Shown in pieces: positions 51,363 through 59,546 of a stretch of DNA of 64,000 nucleotides. Within the stretch, counting starts at the first letter, position 1. Each line of letters opens with the position of its first letter. Under the pieces are notes generated by a model. That model saw only the letters and a list, made by a program, of their open reading frames with translations, had not been told where the DNA came from and made no database searches. The stretch is from positions 62,001 through 126,000 of the forward strand of contig NZ_CP108007.1 in the NCBI RefSeq assembly GCF_036127095.1, read 5' to 3'. The stretch is from Streptomyces sp. NBC_00335. Its GTDB lineage: Bacteria > Actinomycetota > Actinomycetes > Streptomycetales > Streptomycetaceae. The translations under genes were made by a program, and so were the position numbers.

Positions 51363-51394
51363 CTTGACCGCGGCGAAGACGAGCCGTGGTCAAG
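51363..51394 (+). other. Leader hairpin before the RifJ-like gene
   Basis: CTTGACCGCGG (51363-51373) pairs with CCGTGGTCAAG (51384-51394) with one wobble and a 10-nt loop, 20 nt before the start codon. It could be an operator half-site pair or an RNA hairpin. Confidence 0.35.
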
Positions 51395-51414
51395 ACTTCC
51401 ACTGTGGGGACAAC

Positions 51415-51849
51415 ATGAGTGAGCTGCTGCTTCTGAACGGTCCGAACCTGGGCATACTCGGCCGGCGTGAGCCCGAGATCTACGGGACGGAAACGCTCGA
51501 CGACATAGCGGCGGCCGTCGCGGACGAGGTGTCGGAGCGCGGTTGGAAAGTGAAGTCATTCCAGTCCGACTCGGAGGGCGAAATCATCCGGGCAATCCAG
51601 GACAGCTATGACACGGTCGGCGCGATCGTCAACCCCGGTGCACTCATGATTGCGGGCTGGAGCCTGCGCGATGCTCTCGCCAATTACCCGAATCCGTGGA
51701 TCGAGGTGCATATCTCGAATATCTGGGCCCGGGAATCCTTCCGCCACGAATCCGTGATAGCCCCGCTCGCGACCGGACTCATCGCGGGCCTCGGCCCCGC
51801 CGGCTACCGCCTCGCGGCCCGCGCCCTGCTCCACGAGACGGCGGCCTGA
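51415..51849 (+). CDS. rifJ: Type II dehydroquinate dehydratase (RifJ-like, aminodehydroquinate dehydratase)
   Basis: 144-aa enzyme removing water from aminodehydroquinate to give aminodehydroshikimate, the substrate of AHBA synthase. The fold motifs are LLNGPNLGILGRREPEIYG (Arg18, Tyr23 region) and IEVHISNIWARESFRHESV (catalytic His). The standard N-P/A-G-A-Y-T-H-T-S loop reads NPGALMIAGWS, so the Tyr-Thr-His part is replaced. This may mark enzymes working on the amino substrate. ATG 51415 is divergent from AHBA synthase and is followed after 5 nt by the thioesterase gene. Confidence 0.88.
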   Translation: MSELLLLNGPNLGILGRREPEIYGTETLDDIAAAVADEVSERGWKVKSFQSDSEGEIIRAIQDSYDTVGAIVNPGALMIAGWSLRDALANYPNPWIEVHISNIWARESFRHESVIAPLATGLIAGLGPAGYRLAARALLHETAA

Positions 51850-51854
51850 TCCGG

Positions 51855-52607
51855 ATGACCCACGACGACACCTGGATCCGGCGCCTGCGGCCGGCCCCCG
51901 AGGCGCCCGTCCAGTTGGTCTGCCTGCCGCACGCCGGCGGCTCGGCGGCCTTCTACCACCCCGTTGCCAAGGCCCTCGCCCCCGACGTGGACGTCCTCGC
52001 GGTTCAGTACCCCGGCCGGCAGGACCGGCACCGGGAACCCGGCCTCACCAGCCTGACCGAACTCGCCGACAGGGTGGCGGACGCGCTCTCCCCGTGGGCG
52101 GAGCGCCCCCTCGTCCTCTTCGGTCACAGCATGGGCGCGCTCCTCGGCTACGAGGTCGCCACCCGGCTGGAGGCCGCGGGAACCGCCCCCCTGGCCCTGT
52201 TCGCCTCCGCCCGCCGGGCCCCGTCCACCCACCGCGAGGAGTCCGTCCACCTGCGCACCGACGAAGGCGTCGTGGACGAACTGCGGTTGCTGGGCGGCGT
52301 CGAGCCCGTGTTCCTGGAGGACCCGGAGCTCCGCAGCCTGATCCTGCCCGCCGTACGCAGCGACTACGAGGCCATCGAGACGTACCGGCACACCGCGCGT
52401 CCCCCGCTGGGCATCCCGGTCACGGTGCTCACCGGCGACGGCGACCCCCAGGTCACCGCAGAAGAGGCCGCCGCCTGGTCCGCACACACCACCGGCCCGT
52501 TCGCCCTGCGCACCTTCGAGGGCGGCCACTTCTACCTCACCGATCACTTCTCCGAAGTGCTGTCCCTCCTGCGCACGGTCTTGGACCCGTCTCCTTCCCT
52601 CCGCTGA
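51855..52607 (+). CDS. Type II thioesterase (RifR-like)
   Basis: 250-aa alpha/beta hydrolase that edits PKS carrier proteins by removing stalled or wrongly loaded acyl groups. Motifs are VCLPHAGGSAAFY near the start, the nucleophile Ser92 in LFGHSMGALLGYE, the Asp in LTGDGDPQV and the His in FEGGHFYL. It starts 5 nt after the RifJ-like stop codon, so they form an operon. As the PKS has no integrated thioesterase and uses an amide synthase, this is an editing enzyme rather than a releasing one. Confidence 0.92.
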   Translation: MTHDDTWIRRLRPAPEAPVQLVCLPHAGGSAAFYHPVAKALAPDVDVLAVQYPGRQDRHREPGLTSLTELADRVADALSPWAERPLVLFGHSMGALLGYEVATRLEAAGTAPLALFASARRAPSTHREESVHLRTDEGVVDELRLLGGVEPVFLEDPELRSLILPAVRSDYEAIETYRHTARPPLGIPVTVLTGDGDPQVTAEEAAAWSAHTTGPFALRTFEGGHFYLTDHFSEVLSLLRTVLDPSPSLR

Positions 52608-52663
52608 CCCCACCGCGCGCCGCGAGCAGCGAGTCGGCGGCGCGACTCGCGGCGGCGGGCGGG

Positions 52664-54580
52664 TCAGGAGGTGGCGCCCTCCAGGTAGTGGTCGAGGTAG
52701 TCCGCGTTGGCGATGGGCACCTCGGCGAGGAACTCGTCCGGCAGGTCGAAGGCGTTCACCAGCGTCATCATGTGCGGGGCGAGCTTCGTGAGGACGGCGT
52801 CGATCGTCTGGTGCATCCCGAGCACGTGCTGCACCGTCAGCCGCTGCTCCGCGAGCAGGTCACCGGTGTGCTGGCGCAGCTGCTGGAGCAGGAACAGCCG
52901 GCACAGGTTCTTGAGCAGCTCGCGGGCCGCGGGATCGGTCGTCCGCCCGGCCGCTTCCAGGAAGGCGTCGGCCGCCAGCCGGCCCGCATGGGCGGAGACC
53001 ATCTCCAGCGCGGCGCCGGAGGACTCGTTCCAGCGGCCGACCGGGTCCCCCGAGGGCCCCTGGCGCAGTGCGGTACGGGCGCGTGCCTGCCAGGTCCCTT
53101 CGACGGAGGCGAGCAGGTCGCGCAGGAAGCGGAGGTCCGTCAAATCCCCTTCGCCGGCCGGACGGGTGTCCGAGCCGCCGCGGTCCACCTGGTGCCCGAA
53201 GACCATCTCGGCCGCGGCCTTCACCCAGATCACCAGGTTGTCGCCCTCCGCGGTGATCCCGCCCTCGATGTTCCCGGGCAGGTCCGAGATCCTGTTCCCC
53301 GGGAACAGGCCCTGGGCCCCGCACCGTTCGCGGGACTCCGTCGTGATCTCCCGGGCCCGCCACGTGATCCAGCCCTTGGCGACGGCGACCAGGCGCTCCA
53401 CCTCCTCGCGCTCCCCTTCCTCGTGCGCGACGAAGCGGTCCATGACCGACCGGTGCAGGAAGGTCATGGCGTAGGCGTTCGCCAGGGAGTTCAGCAGGCG
53501 GCCGTGGTGGCTGCGGTGGCTGACCAGCGGGATGCGCTGGCCGGGCTTCGGGCCGCCGATGTGCCGGTGGTGGGCGTAGCGAACCGCGATGGTCAGCGCG
53601 GCCCGTGCCATGCCCAGGGTGCCGGCGCTCATGCAGAGCTTGCCCGTGGTGACGCGGTTGACGGAGCGCAGGAAGCGCTTGCGCCGGTTGCCCAGGGCAC
53701 TGGTCAGCGTGCCGTTCGCGTCCAGCCGGCCGTGGTCGGCCTCCAGCATGGCCTCGCGCGGCAGCCACACGTGGTCGAACGAGGTGAGGCAGTGGTCGAC
53801 CGGCGTGCCCGTGCGCTGCGGCAGTTGGCGGACGGAGATCCCGGGCAGGTGTCCGTCGCGGTCGCTCAGCGGGGTCAGGAACAGGAAGATGCCCTGGTCC
53901 TCGCCGTCCACCAGGAGCCGCGCGGCCACCACGGCGCTCTTCGGGCCACCGATGAGGCTGGTGTTGGGCATGAACTTCCGCGCACCGGGATGGGGCGTGT
54001 TCAGGATGAAACCGCCGGTCGCCCGGTCGAAGACGGCGACGGTCTGCAGTGAGGCGACGTCGTTCCCGTGGGCCAGCTCGGTGCACAGGAACGTTCCGAT
54101 GCGCTGCATCGAGGTGAAGTCGGACAGGTCCCGCCCGTAGAGGTCGTGGTCGAGCAGGCTCCCCATGAACAGGTTGTAGTGGATGCTGGCCAGGGTGCAC
54201 AGGCCGCCGTCGACGAACCCGGCCCACTCGTGGAGCCCGGCCAGCAGGCGGGCGTCGTGCGTCAGTGCCGCCGGATCGTCGACCGTGCTGTTGACCAGCC
54301 GCAGGCGGTCGTAGGAAACCGCCATCCGTTCGTCCGCGGTCTGGTCCGGAAGGTACGAAAAGAGCTTGCCGGCGAGGAGTCCCCGCCAGCCCGTGTGGAT
54401 CCGCTCGCGATCGGCACGGTCGAAGAGCTGATGGGTCAGCTCCTGGGTGACGGACCTGGGGCCGGGTCGGGTCAAACCCGGCTGAACAGGCAGAACACCC
54501 ATCTGAGCGGTGCGTCGGTCGGAACCGCCGCCCCCGCTTCTTCTGATGGTTTCCTCGTACTCAAGCGTCAGTGCGAACAT
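52664..54580 (-). CDS. aco: Acyl-CoA oxidase (Aco-like, butenolide hormone biosynthesis)
   Basis: 638-aa flavoenzyme of the peroxisomal-type acyl-CoA oxidase family, which forms an alpha,beta-double bond using O2. Conserved parts are the FAD/substrate segment GTFLCTELAHGNDVASLQT, the FMPNTSLIGGPKSA region, GMARAALTIAVRYA helices and GGITAEGDNLV with the catalytic Glu. In S. avermitilis the homologue Aco and the P450 Cyp17 are required to make avenolide. Here the gene is divergent from a butyrolactone-receptor-type TetR and near a P450, the same set. A direct role on the ansamycin chain is the alternative. ATG 54580; an in-frame ATG at 54502 is less likely. Confidence 0.88.
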   Translation of the reverse strand: MFALTLEYEETIRRSGGGGSDRRTAQMGVLPVQPGLTRPGPRSVTQELTHQLFDRADRERIHTGWRGLLAGKLFSYLPDQTADERMAVSYDRLRLVNSTVDDPAALTHDARLLAGLHEWAGFVDGGLCTLASIHYNLFMGSLLDHDLYGRDLSDFTSMQRIGTFLCTELAHGNDVASLQTVAVFDRATGGFILNTPHPGARKFMPNTSLIGGPKSAVVAARLLVDGEDQGIFLFLTPLSDRDGHLPGISVRQLPQRTGTPVDHCLTSFDHVWLPREAMLEADHGRLDANGTLTSALGNRRKRFLRSVNRVTTGKLCMSAGTLGMARAALTIAVRYAHHRHIGGPKPGQRIPLVSHRSHHGRLLNSLANAYAMTFLHRSVMDRFVAHEEGEREEVERLVAVAKGWITWRAREITTESRERCGAQGLFPGNRISDLPGNIEGGITAEGDNLVIWVKAAAEMVFGHQVDRGGSDTRPAGEGDLTDLRFLRDLLASVEGTWQARARTALRQGPSGDPVGRWNESSGAALEMVSAHAGRLAADAFLEAAGRTTDPAARELLKNLCRLFLLQQLRQHTGDLLAEQRLTVQHVLGMHQTIDAVLTKLAPHMMTLVNAFDLPDEFLAEVPIANADYLDHYLEGATS

Positions 54581-54625
54581 CGGACCATCCCCCGTTAGGA
54601 ACCGAAGTACAGGTTGCGCAGGGGC

Positions 54626-54650
54626 AAAGATACGGACGTACCGGTTTTGT
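54626..54650. promoter_or_regulatory. ARE-like operator a (aco/receptor intergenic)
   Basis: Imperfect palindrome ATACGG-N4/5-CCGGTTTTGT. It shares CCGGTTT(T)GTTTT with the SARP site at 59490-59501, matching the autoregulator-responsive elements bound by butyrolactone-receptor TetRs. It lies about 50-70 nt before the acyl-CoA oxidase start. Confidence 0.6.
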
Positions 54651-54669
54651 TTTCAAGAGGGGTTCGTAT

Positions 54670-54694
54670 GAAAAACCGGTGACCTGGTTTCTTT
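54670..54694. promoter_or_regulatory. ARE-like operator b (aco/receptor intergenic)
   Basis: AAACCGGTGACCTGGTTTC: AAACC and GGTTT arms separated by 8 nt. A second receptor-type site in the same divergent region, nearer the TetR gene, allows autoregulation of the receptor. Confidence 0.55.
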
Positions 54695-54848
54695 CTCGAA
54701 ATGTGGACGCTATAGTCGGAGGGAGCTTGTCGGCGTAAAGGCTGACCAGTGATGATGTCGGAGTGTTGCGTGGATATCACGCAATGTGAGCACGGGGAGA
54801 GTCCGAACCTAGCGGTTTGTTCTTGGCCCGAGTGGCAGCGGAGGATGT

Positions 54849-55556
54849 ATGGCGCGGCAAGAGCGAGCCATTCGTACACGGCAGAAGATCCTGGTCGCGG
54901 CGGCAGAGCTGTTCGACGAGGTCGGCTACGAGGCCGCGACGATCTCCGAGGTGCTCAAGAGATCCGGGGTGACCAAGGGAGCGCTCTACTTCCACTTCAC
55001 CTCGAAGGAAGAGCTCGCCCAGGCGGTGCTGGCCGGGCAGGTGGGAGCCCTGCCGCCGGTACCGGAGCCGGACCTGTTCCTCCAGCAGAGCCTGGACGAG
55101 GCGCTGGTCCTCGCCCACCTGCTGTACAAGGGGGACCCGCTGGTACGGGGGAGCGTGCGGCTCACCGTGGACCAGGGTTCCGTGATCGACGGCCTGGACC
55201 GGCGCATCCCCATGCAGGGCTGGAACGACCACAACGCGGCGGTGCTCGCCCGTGCGAAGGAGTGCGGGGAGCTCCTTCCGCACATCGACATCGAGTCCAC
55301 CGCCAAGATGTTCACGGGCAGCTTCACCGGCGTCCAGGTGCTCTCGAAGATCATGACCGGGCACGCGGACATGGTGGAGCGGGTGACCGACCTGATGCGG
55401 ACGCTGCTGACCGCCATCGCCATGCCCGGCGTGCTGGTGCGCCTCGACTTCGCCCCGGACCGCGCGGAGCGCGTGTACGAGGCGGCCGTCAAGGAGCGCG
55501 ACGCGAAGGCCGAGGCCCAGGCGGCGCAAGCGGCGGCGGAGGCGGCCGGGGCCTGA
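54849..55556 (+). CDS. Gamma-butyrolactone/butenolide receptor-type TetR (AvaR1/ScbR-like)
   Basis: 235-aa repressor strongly resembling autoregulator receptors: MARQERAIRTRQKILVAAAE, then the HTH EVLKRSGVTKGALYFHFTSK. The ligand domain has LVRGSVRLTVDQGS and the tryptophan of PMQGWNDHN, which corresponds to the ligand-pocket Trp of ArpA/CprB-type receptors. Such proteins bind ARE palindromes and leave DNA when the lactone binds. It sits between acyl-CoA oxidase (divergent) and a P450 gene (129 nt downstream), as AvaR1 does between aco and cyp17 in S. avermitilis. I infer a real receptor for a butenolide made locally. Confidence 0.92.
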   Translation: MARQERAIRTRQKILVAAAELFDEVGYEAATISEVLKRSGVTKGALYFHFTSKEELAQAVLAGQVGALPPVPEPDLFLQQSLDEALVLAHLLYKGDPLVRGSVRLTVDQGSVIDGLDRRIPMQGWNDHNAAVLARAKECGELLPHIDIESTAKMFTGSFTGVQVLSKIMTGHADMVERVTDLMRTLLTAIAMPGVLVRLDFAPDRAERVYEAAVKERDAKAEAQAAQAAAEAAGA

Positions 55557-55685
55557 GCCCGGTCGGATGACCGGCGGTCCGGAAACGGACCGCCGGAACG
55601 GGGGAGGGGGCACGTTGTTCTCCTCGGTGTTGCGTGGGTGTGGTGGGGCACGAAAACGCAGGGACCAACCGAACGGAGTGCACAG

Positions 55686-56915
55686 ATGGACATGGTTGCT
55701 TGCCCGTACGCGCTGGACGTGGCGGGCCGGGACATCGCGGGCGAGGCCGCGATGCTCCGGGAGCGGGCGCCGGCGGTCGAGGTGGAGCTCCCCGGCGGGG
55801 TGCGCGCCTGGGCCGTGGTGGGACAGGAGCACGTCGAGCGCCTGCTGCTCGACCCGCGGGTGTCCAAGGACGCCCGGCGGCACTGGCCGGAGTTCGTCGA
55901 CGGGCGCATCACGCCCGAGTGGCCGCTCTATCCCTGGGTGGCCAACGAGAACATGCTGTTCGCCTACGGCCAGGAGCACACCCGGCTGCGCCGCCTCGTC
56001 GCGGCGGCGTTCACGGCGCGGCGGGCCGCGGCCCTGCGGCCCCGGGTCGAGGAGCTGACCGTCGAGCTGCTCGACGCACTGGACTCCGTGCCGGCCGGCG
56101 AGCCCGTCGACCTGCGCTCCGCGTTCGCGGAACTGCTGCCCCTGCAGGTGATATGCGAGCTGTTCGGAGTCGAGCGGGGACCCGGGCGGGTCGCCCTGTC
56201 GGCCGCGCTGCGCACCGTGTTCAGCACCACGGTCCCGGCGGACGAGATGGAAGCCGCGCGCATGACCGCCTTCGGTCTGCTGGCCGGGCACGTGGCGGCC
56301 AAGCGGGCCGAGCCGGGCGACGACCTGACCTCTTCGCTGATCGAGGCCCGGGACAACGGCGAGGGTCTCACCGAACCCGAACTGCTCGGCTCCCTCTTCC
56401 TGTTGATCGCGGCGGGCCAGGACACCACGTCCACGCTCATCACCAACGCCCTGGGCGCGCTGCTGTCCAGTCCCGGGCAGCTCGCGCACGTACGGGAGGG
56501 CCGGGCCGGCTGGGAGGACGTGGTCGCCGAAACCATGCGGCTCCACAGCCCCGCGAGCTATTCGCCCATGCGCTTCGCGGTGGAGGACATCGACCTGGAC
56601 GGGGTCCGGATCGGGCAGGGCGACCCCATCCTCGTCTCCTTCGCGGCCGGTGGCCGCGACCCCGAGCGGTACGGGCCGCGGGCCGCGGAATTCGACCTGC
56701 TGCGCACCGGGCGCGACACCCTCGGATTCGGGCACGGCGTGCACCGCTGCTTGGGCGCCCCGCTGGCCGTGCTGGAGGCCACCACCGCCCTCGCCGCGCT
56801 CTTCGAGCGCTACCCGGACATGACCCTCGGCTGCCCGGCGCAGGAGCTGGAGCCGCTGCCCACCTTCCTGCTGAACGGCTACGCGGCCCTTCCCGTGGTG
56901 CTGCGCCGGGCCTGA
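55686..56915 (+). CDS. Cytochrome P450 (Cyp17-like, signal biosynthesis or tailoring)
   Basis: 409-aa soluble P450 with canonical motifs: I-helix [12 protein letters not shown] (~242), ExxR ETMR and heme loop [14 protein letters not shown] with Cys ~355. Start ATG 55686 has CGGAG 8 nt upstream, which excludes the ATG at 55638. It follows the butyrolactone-receptor gene on the same strand and belongs to the acyl-CoA oxidase/receptor/P450 set. By analogy with Cyp17 it would hydroxylate the alkyl butenolide precursor. It could instead oxidise the ansamycin; context favours signalling. Confidence 0.88.
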   Translation: MDMVACPYALDVAGRDIAGEAAMLRERAPAVEVELPGGVRAWAVVGQEHVERLLLDPRVSKDARRHWPEFVDGRITPEWPLYPWVANENMLFAYGQEHTRLRRLVAAAFTARRAAALRPRVEELTVELLDALDSVPAGEPVDLRSAFAELLPLQVICELFGVERGPGRVALSAALRTVFSTTVPADEMEAARMTAFGLLAGHVAAKRAEPGDDLTSSLIEARDNGEGLTEPELLGSLFLLIAAGQDTTSTLITNALGALLSSPGQLAHVREGRAGWEDVVAETMRLHSPASYSPMRFAVEDIDLDGVRIGQGDPILVSFAAGGRDPERYGPRAAEFDLLRTGRDTLGFGHGVHRCLGAPLAVLEATTALAALFERYPDMTLGCPAQELEPLPTFLLNGYAALPVVLRRA

Positions 56916-56951
56916 GCGGCGCGCCGGGGACGGCTGACGGTACAGAGCCCG

Positions 56952-56984
56952 AAGGCTCCGCGGCGAACTCGGCCGCGGAGCCTT
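56952..56984. terminator. Terminator after the Cyp17-like gene
   Basis: 13-bp perfect stem AAGGCTCCGCGGC with its complement, 7-nt loop, followed by TTCC. It separates the receptor/P450 unit from the next TetR. Confidence 0.82.
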
Positions 56985-57064
56985 TCCGTTGTGCCCGGTG
57001 GGTACGGACGCTTCGCCTCCGCTCCTTCCTGTGGATTCGATGGGTGCTCCTCGACCGCGTATAG

Positions 57065-57082
57065 AAACCGCATCAGCGGTTT
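57065..57082. promoter_or_regulatory. ARE-like operator c (second TetR promoter)
   Basis: AAACCGCATCAGCGGTTT: perfect 7-bp arms around ATCA, continuing as GTTAAAG. It shares GCATC and CGGTTTGTT with the SARP site. It is about 95 nt before the TetR start. Confidence 0.62.
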
Positions 57083-57174
57083 GTTAAAGTGAGGGTGTGA
57101 GGGAGCTGCGGCACGGGCCGATCGGGGGCCGTCCCTCGCGGACACAGCAACCACTGCGGAGCGACGGAGCCCCC

Positions 57175-57804
57175 TTGCCCAGACAGGAACGCGCGGTACG
57201 CACGCGCAACGCATTGATCGAGTCGGCCGCCGAGCTGTTCGGCCGGGACGGTTTCGAATTGGTCTCGCTCGCGGCCATCAGCTCGCGGGCGGGAGTGAGC
57301 AGCGGGGCACTGCACTTCCACTTCCCCAACAAGGAGGCGCTCGCGGAGGCGGTCGTCCTGCTGGCGGGCCAGCGGCTGGACGACATCACGGCGCGGCCGG
57401 CCGGCCGCCCCCTCCAGGCGCTGATCGACGCCCTGCACTGCCTCACCCGGGCGCTCCGGTCGGACGTGATCCTGCGCGCCGGGTTCGATCTGAGCTGGAA
57501 CCCGGTACGGGTACGGGTCACCCGGGACCTGCGCCGTACCTGGCAGGAGTGGGTGGAGGAGGTCCTGCGCCGGGCCGAGCGCGAGGGCTCCCTCGCGCAG
57601 GGGGTCGACGCCCGGGACGTGGCGAACACGGTCGTGGCCGCCGCCGCCGGGTTCGAGACCCTGGGCGGCCGGGACCCGCGGTGGTTCTCGCAGGCCACCG
57701 TCACGGGCTTCTGGGCGCTGCTGCTCCCGAGGCTCGTGGACGGGCCCGCCCTGGGCGAACTGGTGGCCTCCGGCGCCGTCGAGGAGGGGGTCCGGCACGC
57801 CTGA
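57175..57804 (+). CDS. TetR-family regulator, pseudo-receptor type (AvaR2-like)
   Basis: 209-aa TetR protein opening PRQERAVRTRNALIESAAEL with HTH SLAAISSRAGVSSGALHFHF, clearly related to the butyrolactone-receptor family. Its ligand domain is divergent, as in pseudo-receptors. I take TTG 57175 as the start (CGGAG 6 nt upstream, and residue 1 aligns with the family N-terminus); the frame extends to GTG 57097, which would add 26 unaligned residues. An ARE-like palindrome lies upstream, implying control by itself or by the first receptor. Pseudo-receptors often bind antibiotics or intermediates rather than lactones. Confidence 0.87.
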   Translation: MPRQERAVRTRNALIESAAELFGRDGFELVSLAAISSRAGVSSGALHFHFPNKEALAEAVVLLAGQRLDDITARPAGRPLQALIDALHCLTRALRSDVILRAGFDLSWNPVRVRVTRDLRRTWQEWVEEVLRRAEREGSLAQGVDARDVANTVVAAAAGFETLGGRDPRWFSQATVTGFWALLLPRLVDGPALGELVASGAVEEGVRHA

Positions 57805-57808
57805 GGCC

Positions 57809-57830
57809 CCGGACGGGCGTACCCGTCCGG
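57809..57830. terminator. Hairpin just after the second TetR gene
   Basis: CCGGACGGG and CCCGTCCGG arms around CGTA, 5 nt after the stop codon. Confidence 0.6.
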
Positions 57831-57939
57831 CCGGTCGGCGATCGGCGTGCGGTACCGGGTGAGAGGCCCGGCGGGCCGGCTCGTCCTTCTTTGCGTACGG
57901 GAATCCTCCTGCTCTTCAGATCCCTCGGCGTTCCCGGCC

Positions 57940-57984
57940 CCCGTGGCCGCATCCACCTCACCGTGGTGCGGCCGCGGGCCTTTT
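57940..57984 (+). terminator. Rho-independent-type terminator with T-tract
   Basis: CCCGTGGCCGC pairs with GCGGCCGCGGG (one wobble), with an inner CCAC/GTGG stem, followed by CCTTTTCG. It is a second terminator in the 375-nt gap 57805-58179, which otherwise holds only the ARE-like site d. Confidence 0.72.
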
Positions 57985-58059
57985 CGTATACGGGCAGTGA
58001 TGCCCTGGCGGCGCCGGACGGGCCGAGGATGCCACGAACTGGGCACCTCCGAGACCTCA

Positions 58060-58087
58060 AAAACAACCCGCGCAACAGGTATGTTTT
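58060..58087. promoter_or_regulatory. ARE-like operator d (StrR-like gene promoter)
   Basis: AAAACA...CC and GG..TGTTTT form a 28-bp imperfect palindrome about 95 nt before the StrR-like start. Its right part CAGGTATGTTT is identical to the flank of the palindrome before the AraC gene (957-967). Confidence 0.5.
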
Positions 58088-58179
58088 CTGTCGCAGATTG
58101 ATGCGGCCATCGGCGGGAGCCGATCCCCGTGCGGGGATCCGGCACGCTCCCGGTCGTTCCGCGGAGGAGTCAACAGGTC

Positions 58180-59286
58180 ATGGAGGTCCAGGTGTTCGAC
58201 ACGATCGGGTACGGCCCGGCGCAGGAGCAGGCCGGGGCCGGGGGCCACGTCCGCGGGCGGTGCGCCGCGGTGGCCCTCGACGCACTGCTGGAAGCCGACT
58301 CGCCCCGGCTGGGCGGACAGGACGAAGAGCACGTACGGCTGCTCGCGGCCCGGGGGGACACGCCGCCCATCCTGGTGGACCGCCGCACGATGCGGGTCGT
58401 CGACGGGATGCACCGGCTGCGGGCGGCCCGGCTGCGCGGCGATGAGAGCATCGAGGCGGAGTTCCTCGACGGCGGGGCGGAGGAGCTCTTCGCCCTCGCG
58501 GTGAAGCTCAACCTCGAAAACGGCCTCCCGCTGTCGCAGGCCGACCGGATGGCCGCGACCGTACGCGTCCTGCGCGCCTGGCCCGAGTGGTCGGACGGCC
58601 GGATAGCCGTGCAAGTGGGCCTCTCCGCGACCACGGTCTCCGTGATCAGGCGTCGTTCGGCGGTGCCGGGCGGGCAGTCGGATGTGAGGGTCGGCCGGGA
58701 CGGCCGGGTGAGGTCGGTGCGCGCGGCCTACGAGGGGCGGCTGCGGGCGAGCCGGCTGATCGCCACCGATCCCGGGGCCTCGCTGCGGACCATCGCCGAC
58801 CGTGCGGGCATCGCCACCTCCACGGCCAAGGACGTGCGCGACCGCATCCTCAAGGGCGAAGACCCGCTGCCTCCCAAGGCGCAGGCGGCCAGGGCCCGGG
58901 CTGCCGAGGCCCGGGCGGCCAGAGCGCACGCGTCCGGGGAGCCCGGACCGGCCCCGCACGGCCCCGCCCCGCACGGACCCGGCCTCCGCGCGGCTCCGGC
59001 GGGGGAGCGGGTCAGGGAGGCCGCAGGGCGCGGTTTCGGGGCCCTCCCCGCGGCCGCGGGCGGGCCGGTGCTGTCGGAGATGCGCAAGGACCCCTCGATG
59101 CGCTCGGAGGCGGGCCGGATGCTCCTGCAGCTGCTGGCCGCCCACCCGATCGGCGACGAGGCCACATGGCGCCGGCTGGCCCTGGCCGTGCCGGCGCACC
59201 GCGCGGCGGCGCTCGCGCGGGCGGCCCGGCGGTGCGCGGACCACTGGCTGCGCTTCGCCGAGGAGCTGGAAGCAAAGAGCTGGTGA
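58180..59286 (+). CDS. StrR-like ParB/Srx-domain pathway regulator
   Basis: 368-aa DNA-binding protein. A ParB/sulfiredoxin-like domain occupies the first ~110 residues (TPPILVDRRTMRVVDGMHRL, KLNLENGLPLSQADRMA), followed by HTH-like segments (VQVGLSATTVSVIRRR, TIADRAGIATSTAKDV). An Ala/Pro-rich linker leads to a C-terminal helical region. This matches StrR, NovG, Bbr and KasT, activators of antibiotic clusters. ATG 58180 follows GGAGGAG by 10 nt; ATG 58129 is further upstream without a site. An ARE-like palindrome precedes it, so it is probably released by the butenolide signal. Confidence 0.85.
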   Translation: MEVQVFDTIGYGPAQEQAGAGGHVRGRCAAVALDALLEADSPRLGGQDEEHVRLLAARGDTPPILVDRRTMRVVDGMHRLRAARLRGDESIEAEFLDGGAEELFALAVKLNLENGLPLSQADRMAATVRVLRAWPEWSDGRIAVQVGLSATTVSVIRRRSAVPGGQSDVRVGRDGRVRSVRAAYEGRLRASRLIATDPGASLRTIADRAGIATSTAKDVRDRILKGEDPLPPKAQAARARAAEARAARAHASGEPGPAPHGPAPHGPGLRAAPAGERVREAAGRGFGALPAAAGGPVLSEMRKDPSMRSEAGRMLLQLLAAHPIGDEATWRRLALAVPAHRAAALARAARRCADHWLRFAEELEAKSW

Positions 59287-59316
59287 AGAAAAGGTACCGC
59301 TGCCGTGGTTTTTTTA

Positions 59317-59350
59317 GCCACCCATCCCGCCCTCTGAGCGGATGGGTGGC
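59317..59350 (+). terminator. Terminator after the StrR-like gene
   Basis: GCCACCCATCC and GGATGGGTGGC arms with a 12-nt loop. A T-run (59309-59315) sits just upstream. Confidence 0.75.
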
Positions 59351-59473
59351 GGGCTCGTTTGTGCCCATTTTTCGGTGAAACCACCCCAGAAAACCGGAGG
59401 TCGAGGCCGTCTGGGCCGTCCTGATCGGGGCTCCCTCCACCCCTCCAGTGGCGCGCTGCCCGCTGGCTGAGAC

Positions 59474-59501
59474 TTGACAAACGGCATCGCCGGTTTGTTT
59501 T
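59474..59501 (+). promoter_or_regulatory. SARP promoter with overlapping ARE-like operator e
   Basis: TTGACA (59474-59479) is a consensus -35, and TTTTAT 18 nt further is a plausible -10. Overlapping it, ACAAAC (59477-59482) and GTTTGT (59493-59498) form a palindrome with inner CGGCATCGCCG. A repressor of the receptor family bound here would block RNA polymerase directly. This is the strongest ARE candidate in the window. Confidence 0.7.
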
Positions 59502-59546
59502 ATCTAGTTGTTGCTTTGGATAGAGCCGTAAGGAAGTGGGGGCATC

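Noticed and set aside
57097..57174. N-terminal extension of the second TetR from GTG 57097
   Set aside because: The 26 extra residues do not resemble the family N-terminus, whereas TTG 57175 has a ribosome site and the PRQERAVRTR start.
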